Of a stretch of 64,000 bases of DNA, positions 47,594-60,700 are shown in pieces. Source of the DNA: Mytilisepta virgata (taxonomy: Eukaryota; Mollusca; Bivalvia; Mytilida; Mytilidae); contig CM051520.1 in assembly GCA_028015205.1 (NCBI GenBank), positions 10,078,501 through 10,142,500 of the forward strand, read 5' to 3'. The translations under genes were made by a program, and so were the position numbers. Under the pieces are notes generated by a model. The model did not search any database. It was not told the origin of the DNA and was given only the letters and a program-made list of their open reading frames with translations. Each line of letters opens with the position of its first letter. Positions within the stretch are counted from its first letter, which is position 1.

Positions 47594-47912
47594 AGGTACA
47601 GAAATTCCAAGACATTATAGGTTCTATATTGAAAGCTATAGAGTTTAGAAATAGTTGCCTAGGAAGGGATAGGATCTGATAATTACTCCCACATTTTAGA
47701 ATGAAAGCTCAGGGATATTGTCACTGGCTGTCTGTCTCATTCACTTTCTTCTCACTTGAATTCCTTATTTTATAAGTTGGGATTTTTACCAGGTTTTTTT
47801 TAGTCATGTTGTGCAATAATGTCTTGGGATTCCAAGTTTGTTTTTATGTTCTGATAAAGGACAAAAATAGAGAAATAGGCATGCTGCTTGATCCTTTACA
47901 AAAGGTTATTTG

Positions 47913-48732
47913 CCTCCCCGGCTCAAAGAGCCCTTATATCATCATTTTGCATTTGTCTGTGTACTCATTGACTGTCCATCCATTGTATTTTCACATTTTG
48001 ATATTCCACTCTGAAACTACTCAGAATGAACTGAAACTTGGTATGAAGCATCTATGGAAGGACCTTTATAAAATTTGAACATTTTGTCTAAATTGGACAA
48101 CTGACATGGTTGCCCTGAACAAATCCTTATTCTCATCAGTCAAATTCTCTTCTGAAAACATATAGCCAAATGCATGGAAACTTTGTATAAAGTATCTATG
48201 GAAGGACCATGTTTTCCCAATCCAACAACAAACATGGGTACCATGAACAAAACCTATTACTCAATGGTCAAATTTTTAAAATTTTCTCCTAGGTATAGAA
48301 CCTTTTATGAAATTTGCATATTTTGTTCCATTTGGACAACTAATTTGGCAACCATAAAGTTTTTTTCATTGTTAAAATTCATTTAAATGTTCTTCTCTGA
48401 AACTGTATGGTCAATATATTAAAATTTGGTATGAAACATGCATGGAAAGGACCTTCAAATGTTTTGTAAATTTCATCCCAGTTGGACAACTAACATGGCT
48501 GCCATGAACAAGTCCTCATTTCTCACTGTTCACATTTTTAAAAATCTTCTCTGAAACTCTATAGCCAAATATTTGAAATGTGGTTTGAAGCATCTACATG
48601 TATGTGAGGACTTTTATAAAGTTTGCATATTTCATGCCCATTGGCCATTTTATATGACTGTCATGAAAAATTATTCGTTTCTGATTGTCCAAAATAAAAA
48701 TCTCTCTGAAACTGGATAGCTGAATGAACAAA
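47913..48732 (+). repeat. Hairpin plus tandem array, ~140-bp unit
   Basis: Hairpin GGCTC-AAA-GAGCC (47920-47932) is followed by units with 'TCTATGGAAGGACC' (48050, 48194), 'CTAACATGGCTGCCATGAAC' (48488) and 'TTCTCTGAAACT'. The array stops at the foldback transposon copy B. Confidence 0.8.
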
Positions 48733-49673
48733 TAGTCCAGTCAAACTAAGTTTTAACCTCAAACTAATTGCAACAGAAAATGTTTTAGTTCTAATCTATA
48801 GCATTAAGCCCCAAATATACACAGAAAAAAGTCCCATAAAATCTAACTTGAGGAAAACTCAAAATCAGCATTTTTAATTTCCTATGGAAATTAACATTGG
48901 AAAGGGGAGATAACTCTGCAAAAATTAGTCTTGTTTTGTCAGTTTTTGGTTGATTTTTTTAAAATTCATGTAAAGTATGATACTTTGATGGGGTTATAAG
49001 TTCATATTTGACTATATTATATAATCTTCTGCTCATGAAATGTACAAAACCGAAGTGTTATGGGTATTTTTATTTTTTTTGCACATTTTTCATTAAAGAA
49101 ATTGCAAATTTGTGGCTTTGTGACCATTTTGAAAAAATAATGTGAAAATTTGGTATTGTTTATATCTGTAAATTATATTTGTTCAGCATCTACCTTGTTT
49201 AAAGAAACTTTAAACCACAAAAAGAAGAATATGTGCTTAATAATTTTTATTAAATTTGAGATTCTTTACCTTGACATGTTGAAAAATTTAATAAATGGTC
49301 ATCTAATGAATTACGAAATCTATGTTGTAGCTTGATAAAAAGATATGAAAACACCTTTAGAGTTGTTTGTTATACTCTAAAGACGGATAAAATATCAAGA
49401 ACCAAACATTCTGCTGAATAGAAGCGGTAAAGTTATAATTTTGTATCAATTTTTATTGATATTTTTGCCTTTTTTGCAGAGTTATCTCCCATTTTCAATG
49501 CAAATCTCCATAGGAATTTTAAAATCGTGATTTTGTAGTCTTCCTCAAGTTAGATTTTGTTAGACTTTTTTCTGTGTATATTTGGGGTATAATGCTAAAG
49601 ATTAAAACTTTAAAATCTTCTTTTGCAATTACTTTAAGGTTAGGGTCAAATTTATGCTAGATTGACTGGACTA
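48733..49673. mobile_element. Foldback-type non-autonomous DNA transposon, copy B
   Basis: 941 bp with the same ends as copy A (TAGTCCAGTCA...TGACTGGACTA), flanked by AAA on both sides as a 3-bp duplication. It is about 96-97% identical to copy A by eye over the full length, in the same orientation, and lacks an ORF. It sits at the end of the minisatellite array at 47.9 kb. Confidence 0.9.
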
Positions 49674-50985
49674 AAATACATGTATGACATATTGAAAAGG
49701 ATGCCAGGTAAACAATACAAGCCTTTAGTTTTTATTTTGGAATTTATTTTGTTGTTGTTGGCAGTATGATAAGCAAGCAGTAAAGCCTTACAATTTAGAC
49801 TTTAAGTCCTTAAAGTGGTCAAAATAATAAATCATTGTGTAATGTTTAATCCTGCATGTCAGTTATTGTTATAGGTTTTAGCATATTACAGTTGCTTATC
49901 ATCAAAACATATCAAATAAGTTTGAAAATTAAAAAGTAAGGGACCATGATCAGTTCAAGGACCAAACTGTAATAATATCATTAAAGCTGGTTTGTATTGT
50001 AGCATTATGAACTTTGTTAGTGTATACTGTAATACTAAGGCAGGGTTATATCTTATATTCTAATATTAACTGCTTTAAACGCTTTCAGTCTACGTTCATG
50101 GTAAAATATGGATATTTTTATTCCACCGTCACAGACGTCAGACAGCTATTTGGCAGTGTCATAGTAGTTTCCCGCAAGCTTTAATGAAATTATAGTACAA
50201 CTCGCGTTGTTTAATGGCTTCTTCGTGTCTGAATACCTATGTTGCTGTGTTTCAAAATATCGTAGAATCTGTCCTATTAGAATAGAAATAATTCACATTG
50301 ACTTGAAAATATCCTGATTTTACCCTGGATAGGCCATTTATACCAAATATTTTGCCATGAGGACAGTTTCTATTAATGTTTACAAGACTGTCAGTATTAA
50401 TGTTTAATCTATTTCGGTAATGAATATTTTTGATTTTTGGTTTGTCACTGTAATTATGTTCATTGAGAAATGGTTATAATATGTATGTTATTTAAAATTA
50501 TCTTGTGAATAAATTATTGGAATAAACTTTTTTTCTTGAGAGAAGTTCCAAACAGAAGTACTTGAGTGCAATTTATATCATTAAAACCTCTGATTACTGA
50601 ATATATCCATACATAAGTGCCATATACTAAGGAGAAACTACCCTCAAACTTTCATTTTGGAAACAAATTTCAGATTATTTTTGCAGGTTGCCAAAATTAT
50701 TGCCCAATTTCCACAAATTCCTTTTTGTTTTCATAATTCTTTATCATATTATTTTATTTCATATGTTTTCTGAGATATTAGCATTATATAAAATATATGT
50801 ATAAAACACAGGTAAAGTTACACCGGAAGTCAATACTGTATATGAATGCACTGGTTATGTCCAAGTTTTCGTTCAGTCCCCTGGACTTCGACACATCCGA
50901 GTTTCACTGGAGCTGGGTATAAATAAAACACAGAACATTTTCTTTCTAAGAATGAAACAATCAGACAACTATGTAATAAAATAGC
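49674..50985. other. Intergenic between convergent genes, no feature recognised
   Basis: No exon or repeat array that I can support. The deacetylase gene ends upstream, and the slingshot gene reads towards this region from the right. Confidence 0.4.
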
Positions 50986-53900
50986 ATTGTTTATTGATAA
51001 GACTATAACAAAAGTTGATAAATATCTAATTGCACATTTGGTACAGCACCACAGAAGTATTAGTCATGCTATAATCACATCTTGGCATAATGCCAGGTTT
51101 CTATAAAACAGGAGCAACTAAAGATGACTTTAAATCATTTTCAGTTGTTTTAGATCAACTTCTATATTCCAGCTCATCGGAAAATTTCAAATACTGGCAA
51201 AAATATTTCACTTATAAATTAAAAGTCTTTATAGAAAATTTCTTAATATCACACTTCTGCTTCTAAAATTTGGACACATACTGAAAATTTGCTACATCTA
51301 AAACACACTGAGAAAAAAGTCACATGGATAATTCTGATAAAAATATTCCAATTCAACTGGCATAATAAACTGAAAATAACAAATACTGGAATCATAATGA
51401 TAAATAATTTGAAGTTCAAACAACAGATTTCTTGCAATTTTAAACGTGAGGGTCTAAAATTCAGTTATTAAATTGGCATTGTACTGTATGTGGTTGGGTG
51501 GCCATTGTACAGCAGGTGGCTGTGAAAGTGAGTCTGAAAAACTATGAATTTGTCTGATATAGCCTTTGTATATTTTTGTGGTTCTTGCAGAAATTTGGAT
51601 GAAAACAAATATCAGTACTAAAGCGATGGAATAGTCGAATCTTAGGAATAAAAGAGAAATACGACTGTCGAGGGAAGACTTCAATCATCTTCTTACAAAA
51701 TCTTACACAAAAAGTGCCTGACATTTCTGTCATGTATGGTCTCTGTTCAAATATTTTTCTTAACTCTAGTGAAAAATGCCATTTATGAATTATGATTTGC
51801 TATGCATTATATAAAATGTGTGAATTGCCAGTGTAGCTGTAACAACAGACATTACCAATTTTATACCATGCATTTCTCCGAGGTGAAGACGCCTCTCATT
51901 AATATTGTTATACAATAGTTTAAACAACTTCACTGGTAGTTTATGTCATTACAATGGACGTCTATTCACTAAAGAAATATTCTCTTTAAAGGTCTATAAA
52001 CTCGTAAATTTATAAATTTCTTATAACCCAAGGAATACAAGTAATTTCAAAATCATTTAGTCAGTTTGCGATAAACAGAATTCCTTTAAAGTGGAGATAA
52101 TTCATTTTAGTATCACCAACTTAACTACTAGTCTTTAAGTGTATATATCTTACATAGACTGCCATTCATACAAGTGTATATATATCAGTGTTTACCTATA
52201 CACATACAAGTAGTAACACTAAAGGTCCATTTGTTTGGCACAGGACAGAAAGTTGTAGACTATATTTTTAACTGTTCACATTTACGAAAGGACAACTAAT
52301 CTGGGGATCAGTACTGTAAAAATATGATATTGTAATATTATTAATGATTATTTGTTTTATATATATATATATGGTTTGTTATAAAAGTCAACAAAGATAT
52401 GTCGTTAACAAAATACATTCATATAAAACAAAAATAGCGGAGAAAATATATCTCTGAGTAATGACCCAATCAAAACTTGCATTACAAACCCCTCAATCAT
52501 AACTTTCTATACACCAAATAGCATCAAAATAAAACTCTGTATCACAGTTTTATGATATAGTATGTTCTATTTAAAGAGATGAAGCAATATTACAAAAAAT
52601 CTGGACAGTCAATTTTAAATTTTGGACAAAAAATATAATTGAATGTAAACATATATTTTGAGACGGACCGTATCATTTGTATAGATTATCCTTGAGCAGA
52701 TTTTTCTACCACTCTGCTCATAGCTCTTCTCAGTAAATAGTATAAGTGAACATTTTAACAGGTCTCTGACACTGCATGCCCAACTATCACACAGATTATT
52801 ATCAAGTCAGTCTTTGATGAATACAGCCATTTTGAAATGTAATCTGTACATCAATTCCTGTAGAATGTTGCCAAAATGTTTCTGGAATTTGTTATATTTT
52901 TGTCCCTATGTATTCCTGTAAAAAATATTTAGTTTCCAATTGTTGGCATACTCTGTACTTTTACCCATGAAGTTGGTATGAAATATTTGACAATGTAGCA
53001 AAATATATGAAATGCCTGAACCAAGTTAGTTTGAAATATTTAACGCTGAAACGATTGACACAAAAAGCTGCATCAAAACTATGACATCACTGAAAGGAAA
53101 AATCCATACAATTAATTTTAACATGTATACATGTAATTCCTTCAATATAAATTGCTCTCTTGCACATGTGTAATATTCTGGTAACACAGGTTGCCAGAAA
53201 CATATTTAAAAATTTAGTTTAAGTTTTTGCATTGAAATAATCAAAATAATTATCAATATAATAATAAATTGTGATAAAATAAATTAAATATATATTAAAA
53301 ATTTGTCATACTTTTCCAAATAGGCTACCGGTACACTATATCTCAACTCTTTAAGAAGAGAGCTTTAGTCAGCATAATTAAGGGTAAAAATACAGTAATG
53401 AGAGTTGAGAAATAATTCACAAACAAGGAAGAATTTATTTCTTAAAAGATTATTTTTCCGTTTTAATGTGTAATGATAAATTTAGCCATGTGTGGTTTAA
53501 ATTATTATTGGAATGGTTTATAGGTAATTAAATTTACACTGCTTTCAGAGCAATCAAACTCAAAACCTGAGGCTAGTTACAAAGTACTAACAAGACAATT
53601 CTGCCACCAAGTCCCCTAAACTATTTTTATGACACAAGCAGTCAAAAAAAGTGTAAACTAATTACAGGAATAATTTTCTTGACTGTCCAGAATTTATATA
53701 ATATGTAACAATGAAAATCTCATCTGGCAATGTTACATGTACAGCTCTACACAATGGAATGATCATATCACAAAGATAAAACATCAGATTTAGAAATTCT
53801 TTCTATTTTTACAATTATTGTACAAGTACTTTACCAATAACTGGTTAACTGTAATTATCACACAAATGGGTTGAAAATGTTAAAATCAAAAATACTTTTT

Positions 53901-54713
53901 GTTACATTGGAGAAAACCAACATTTCTATCTCATACTGGTGATACTAAAACTTTCCTTTGTTAAAATTGTCTCATTTTGCTTAAATAATTTATCTCCCAC
54001 TTCAGCACTTTCAAAGTAAAGTCAAGCAAACTACCAGTAATGAAATTTTAACAAAAACATATTGTTGTATGAACTGTTTTGCAGATACATACTTTAAAAA
54101 TCAAATTGAAACTAACCTGTCACATTTTTACAATACTAAAAACATTACATTTTAATTTTCTGAACAAAAAATATAGCAGCACGTAAACATACAGTGAGTG
54201 AAGCAGAATCTAAATATCATTTCATTTTATCAATTTATATTTTTAAATGACAGAAAGGGCATTTATTATCTGGATTCAGATTATTCTTTAATAAATATTT
54301 TATATAAACTCAGCTCATAATTTTTTTTCAATATAAAAAGCAAGTTTTAAATTTACATTAGTTGAGAAGGATTTGAGAGATTGAGTGGACAAGACCCACA
54401 ATAAGATTTCCAATTCTGTTTGTTTTGTAAAGTAATGTCAGTAAGCAATGAAATCAATAATGGGCAATGATAGACTAAAAAAGTTAACCAATCAGAAAAA
54501 ATGTTACATCTGATAAGATTTATATCGATTATTTAAATTTTTGTCCTGGTATATCTTTGCTATTTATACAATTAAAAAAATGAATGCATCAGTTAAATTT
54601 ATGTGATTTTCAATTTAAAAATATATTTCTTATGAACTGTTAAGACATGCAAGTCTACTAACTAAAAGTAAATAAAAAGAATTTCTTAATCTGATATCCT
54701 TTCAATACAAAAA
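50986..54713 (-). other. Probable long 3' UTR / downstream region of the slingshot gene
   Basis: This AT-rich stretch after the slingshot stop has no ORF with domain content and few recognisable repeats, unlike the rest of the window. Several minus-strand AATAAA words occur; the one at about 50993-50998 (TTTATT on plus) is a candidate end. A transcript would be needed to place the real end. Confidence 0.35.
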
Positions 54714-57700
54714 CTACATAGTATTATAAAATTTTCTTCGCCATTCTAATTTAGTTAATGGATGACTTTTTCCTTGAAGTTTCCGAACTTTCCTGCCTTC
54801 CCAGGTAAAAGCTGACTGGTTTTCTTCAGATTTTTCCTCCGATCCACCCCATCCTAATGTTGGGGTGGCAGAATTACGTCTCACTATCTCTATTGATTTA
54901 GGTCGATAAGTATGAAGACTAGCTTTCCTAAGCTGATTTCTTATTTTGCGTAATTTGACACAGTCCTCATTAAAAAGTTCTTCGCTGTCGGATTGTCTAG
55001 AAGTACTACTATTACTGTCACTTTGCGATCTTGTCTGGTCTTTTGTTTGATCTACGCCCACACTTTTTAGAGATTCACACGAATTAACTTCTTTTATGTC
55101 TGATAATGATTTACTATTCTCAGGACTACAAAGAGATAGTGGCTGTGTTCCTTCATATTTACCAACTAAACGTTTAAAGTCTAGGGTTTCTTCATCAATA
55201 TCTGGTTCACTATCCTTACTGTCTGAAGGTTTTTGTTTAGAAGGGTATGAGAATAAATTTACTGCACAACTTGCACCTAAAGCCATTTTAGGTGGACTTT
55301 TGCTTATGTCTTCACTTTTTTCTGGAGAACTAGATGTATCAGGTGAATAATCTGATTCACTGAATCTTTTAGCAGATTGTAATAAATGCCGTGATGACAG
55401 AATTGGGCTACTGATGGACTGCTTTAATGGAGTTTTAGTAGCTTCATTTTTGCCTTGTTCACCGGCTGCCAACAAAGCATCAGACTTTTGGTCTGTTGGA
55501 CTACTCCATCGCCAAGGACGTTTCTTTTCTTGCAATTCTTTGTCTATTATTATGATTTTTTTGGTTTTTTTCTTTTTTAAATCTTTTGTTTGTTGTTCTA
55601 TATTTCTGACATAATGTCTGACTAGACCAGATCCCAACTGTGCTGGTTCTTCCTCATAATCCTCAACCTCTGACTTAGCTGGGCTGTTAAGAATAGCAGA
55701 GCCTATTTCCCTAATAAGCTCTAGAGTGACTGCATCAAATCGTGACTCTGCTTTTTTCTTACTCTTGGGTGTATGAAGTAATGCTGCCTCACTTTCTCTG
55801 TTCTTTGCACTAGCCCTTTCAAAATTCTCTTTTGCTTCACTAAACAATGGAGATTTTTCTTCAATACCACAATTGTCATCTTTCACAGATTCAAAAGTAT
55901 CTCTATTTTTTGTGTGTAAACTATCATATATATTTTCTACCAATGATTCCCCTACACTCTGTTTAGAGGAACCATTTGGTGATTCTAGATTCTTCATTTC
56001 CTTTTGTACTTTTATTACATCTGTTGGAGAGGAACATGTGCCCTCATTGTCAGAGGTTTTTCTACTTCTGTTGCCATTCTCTATTTTCTCATTTTCAGAT
56101 GATAACCTTTCACGGTTCATTAACTCAATGCCTAAAAAAAATCAAAAGTAATTTATATCATTTTCAGTTTTCATTTTTTTTAAGTTTTGAATAAAAAAGC
56201 ATCAAGATCATGTCCACTTGTTATATATTTAATTAAATACTAGTGAAAATCTAAATGACAATAATTATTACTGAGATATTTGAAATTGAAGAAGTCCATA
56301 TTTTCTTTCCAATAATAAATGTATCTTCAAATTAGGGTTATTCCCCTTTAATTTTACATGTACACATGTAACAAGTAAATGATGTTGAAGGACACAAGTA
56401 AACCATAAAAAGAACATTTCATATATTTTCATGACAACTTAAAATGAACCAATGAGAAAACATTATATTCAGTAAGGTTATATGTCAAATCACAGATTCA
56501 AGTTTGATAGGTGAAAGCAGAAACTTTCATAAATAAAATCTTTTGGCATTCAAACTGAATAAAGCACGAGAAATTATTGCCCGTGTCTGAGATCATGGAT
56601 TGGTCCAATTTGCACAGGTCTTATACCAAAAAGTGTGGGAAATCACATGATTTTTGTCATGAACAAACCCAATGATGGTCAATTCAGTGAAGTGTTTTGT
56701 GTGCATATAATCTGATACCTCTGTTTACATAAAACTCCATAATTATGTGTCATATTCCAATAACCTTTGGTGTCTATTCAGATATATAAATGGATATTAT
56801 GTAAAAAATTGCAAATACTGTGCAAGTTTTATTTTATATATGTACCTACATGTAAACAAATTTATATGATGGATCCGATCTATACGTAGGATGTGAACAT
56901 GATGAATAAAAGCATAAAGTGAATTGTTTTGCATGTTCATTGATACTGAATGTAAAACACAGATTCATATCAAGATGCAAGTGGTCACCAAACATCAATT
57001 TTATTTATACCCAATGGAGGTTTCAACAATTAAAAATTAAAATAATTACAAATAAAAAAGTGTTTTTAATCATTTTTGTTTACAAATTTTATTAAACTAG
57101 CAATCAAAGAATCATTCCAGTTACAATGTAAACAATATAATATTGTCAGTGTAAACATTCACAGACTGAAAAATATATTGTCAACTTGTACTGTTTTAAT
57201 AGCGAGCCCTATAGGAGTATATGCATTTTCTACATATGGGTCATTTAGAAAAGTCTTTGTTTAATGGGGGCAGCCATTAAACAATTATTTTTTAAAGTGA
57301 ATATGGCCATATTGTGCTACATACTAAGGCTAGAAAAAGTTTTATTCACAGGAAATGGAAGTAAGTAAAATAAGGGAAATAAATTGCTTCAGAATCGTGA
57401 TACCGGAAATGAGTTTCTAGAAACGGCTACTGCTGCGCTCGCATCATTGGCCATGCCAACAGCATATTACATGCCACTGCAGTCGACATTTCCTTCCATT
57501 CAATACAGCAGCCTTTGTGGTAGTTAGACCAAGGATCAGTAGCCTGTTAACAATGAGGTTGTGACTTCAAAACTCAACAGGCATGATCTTAATTGAGAAG
57601 AGCTGCAATTTTTCAGCCACAGGGTAGTGGTTCTCCATTTTTGACATGAGCAAAACTAAAAAATGTTTCACCTGCCTCCTGCTTAGTTGAAATGAGATCA

Positions 57701-60700
57701 GGCGACATAAGTCAGACTGAAATGCAACTAACAATTTACCAACTACTAGAATTTTTTTAACTACAATGTATGAGAAAATGAGCTAATGACAAAAACTTGA
57801 TCTAAGTCTGTGAGATATTTATTTGATGTTAAAGTCAGGTGAAATATGTCAGACAGACATGTTCACCCAACAATGATTCTTCACACCTTATATCACTTGT
57901 CAGTGAAGCATGAAAATGAGGTCAAGATCAGGTGACATACATGTATGTCAGACACCCATGTACATCTTGAAAGAAATATACAGACCACATGACATGCGAC
58001 AGACCCAGTTTACTCATTAGTCAGTTACGTCCCGTAACTCAGTTATTCAGAAGGGGTAACTGTTATTACCTCCCTTTTTTTCTTTAGGCTATACAGAGGT
58101 CATTTTATTTCTCTCCTGAGTAACTTGATTAAAGGAGATCAATGACTAAATTTTCTCATTTCTCCCCACTTCAAATGAAATATAAATCAACAAAATTCTG
58201 TTTATGTGAATCTTGATTCATGCTATAAATTTTTAACTGGTATCATGCTGTTCTTATACTTACCAAAAGTTTTATCTACCAAAAAATTTTTTAATAAAAA
58301 AAAACATCAGTGGTTTTAATACTTATAAACAACTGGAATAGTATTCTTCAAACCTACTGAAGACTGAACTTGTAAAATGATATTGTGTGCAATTTATTGA
58401 CACTATCTAATTTAATTGTAATTGTCATTTGAAGACAAAAGAACAGAAACAAAAGTGTTATTTCTTTGATTAAACTTTTTCAGGTCCCACTTGATTGAAA
58501 ACCTGTTATCCAATAAACTTAATAGACTTTTTTATCATTTATACAGTAAAATTGGCCATTTTCAAATTTATAACTGTAATATAAACTTTTTGCATCTTTT
58601 GTCCATATCAAGAATGGGCAAGATTACATGTGTAATAAGGAAACATCCATCAAAATCAGGAACATGTAATCCATAACTTATGGCAACTATGGACAAGTAT
58701 GTATAAACTTACCCATTTTTTGTTTTCTCACAATGCCTTTTTCAACTGGGACTTCTTCCCCTAACAATGTATATACTGCCACATCTTGTTCTTTTGTTTC
58801 TTCACTTTTTGACACTTCTTCACTAGAAACTTCAGATTTATAACTTTTATCATCAGTAGAAATATGTTCTGGTTTTGTATTTTCTTCTTTTTTGTTTTCA
58901 GGTGAATTTTTAGAATCTGGATCAATTTGTTCAGAATCTACAGAAGTACAGTCTTTGGTAGGACTAGCATCACAAGACGAACTAGGAGATAAAATAGGTG
59001 TTATAGTCTTTCTTCTTTCTGAATTTCTTCTCTTTTTCTTAGGCGTTTCACGTTCTGTCTTAAAACTTGAAGATCTTTGTAGAGGATTATTCATGAAAGG
59101 AGGAGAATCATTGGTAGATCTAGAAAAAATAAAGAAATTAAACATTAAATTTTGATTATAGGAAAAACAGCATTTAGTCCTATCTATAATTCTGGATTAT
59201 CAACTAATGCATAAAGTGTATGTTGTGTCATTATAATATATATCTTATTTTTACTTATAAAATTTATAAAACTTTATTTCAAGATTGAAATACAGGTCCC
59301 ATATGCTGATATTCATAGGGAATGTCCAGTTTTCCAAAAATTAGCATATGAAAAAGGTCTTTGCACATTTGCATTCATTTATAGTTCACAAACTATTTTT
59401 CACTTCTTTTTTTAAATAATTATTTTAAAACTTGTATAGCATTACTAAAATACTTGTATTTTTGCTCTTTAAACATGAGATAAAATTGTATAAATTGTTG
59501 GACTACAGAAGATCGATCACTGAATTACTTATTGAAGTTATGTAAAAATGAGAATTTTAGTAGGATTTAACTTTTAACCAAAAAATCTAGTAATCAGTTT
59601 GACGATATACAACAAGCAGGTACAATGTATATCCAAACAACCATGACAGTTTGATGTCAGCTTAACAGATCATTTCAAGTTTTTAACTTTGTGATGCATA
59701 AATTATGGTAGCACTGTTAATGTCTTATTACTGTAATAAATACTTCTATTATGATGATACATACCTATTTCTTTCTTCTATTTCCTGTGTTGTTTTACGT
59801 ACTAATCCTGGTTGTAAAGGTATATCCTCAATTTCATATACTGATGCAGGTCGTTTTATATTTTTATTGTCTACATTTAAAACATTGTCGATATTGGTAT
59901 CTAAATTTGTATCTGTTTCAGTAACACCATCTATTGGCTGAAATAGTTTTTCAGATTTTGTTTCATCCTTAACTAGAATTTGTATAGCTTCACTAATTCC
60001 AACACTTTCTTCACTAGATAACTCTTTATCTTTTGAACTTTTCAACACTTCCTTTGAATAAGTTGGTGTAAAATGTATTTTTTCCTCTGACCATGAAGAA
60101 ACATCCCTGACCTTGCCTTCAATATCTGCCTTTGTTTTCTTGACAGTTCCAGCACTCCATGGAATATTCTCTTTTAAATAGTGCTGATGAATACCAATAT
60201 CTGATTTAGGAGTTATTCCCCTTGATTTTTCAAATTCATTACTGCTATCACCTTCAATCTGTGCTAAGTCTAAGTCACTCTGTGGGTTTAAATCTTCTGT
60301 TAAACTTTTGTTACTATCACCAATATTAATGTCTGCTTCATCTGACTTTGAGAGAACTTTTTTTGGAACAGTAGGAGTAGCAGAGGTAATCTTCAGTAAA
60401 GGAGGTGACTTTGATATATTCTCTGTTGGAATTGTCACTTCTTCATCTTCAGAAGATTCAGAGTCATTACTGTCGTCTGCTGGAAAATCTTTTCCACCGG
60501 TGGCACCATCTGGTTGTGGGGAAGGTAAATCAGGATAGAATTCCTCATTAGAATCAGCACTTCTAGAACTACTGGCTATTTCATTATCAAAATCATATGA
60601 ACAGGAATCTACAAAACAGAAGAACAATCATAAAAATAAAATTTTCAAGGACTTTAGCAAATAAAACAGCCATTGCTCACTAGTGATACCCCCGCCGTGA

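Noticed and set aside
54714..56151. Plus-strand ORFs opposite the slingshot last exon
   Set aside because: They are antisense shadows of a biased, serine- and lysine-rich coding exon.
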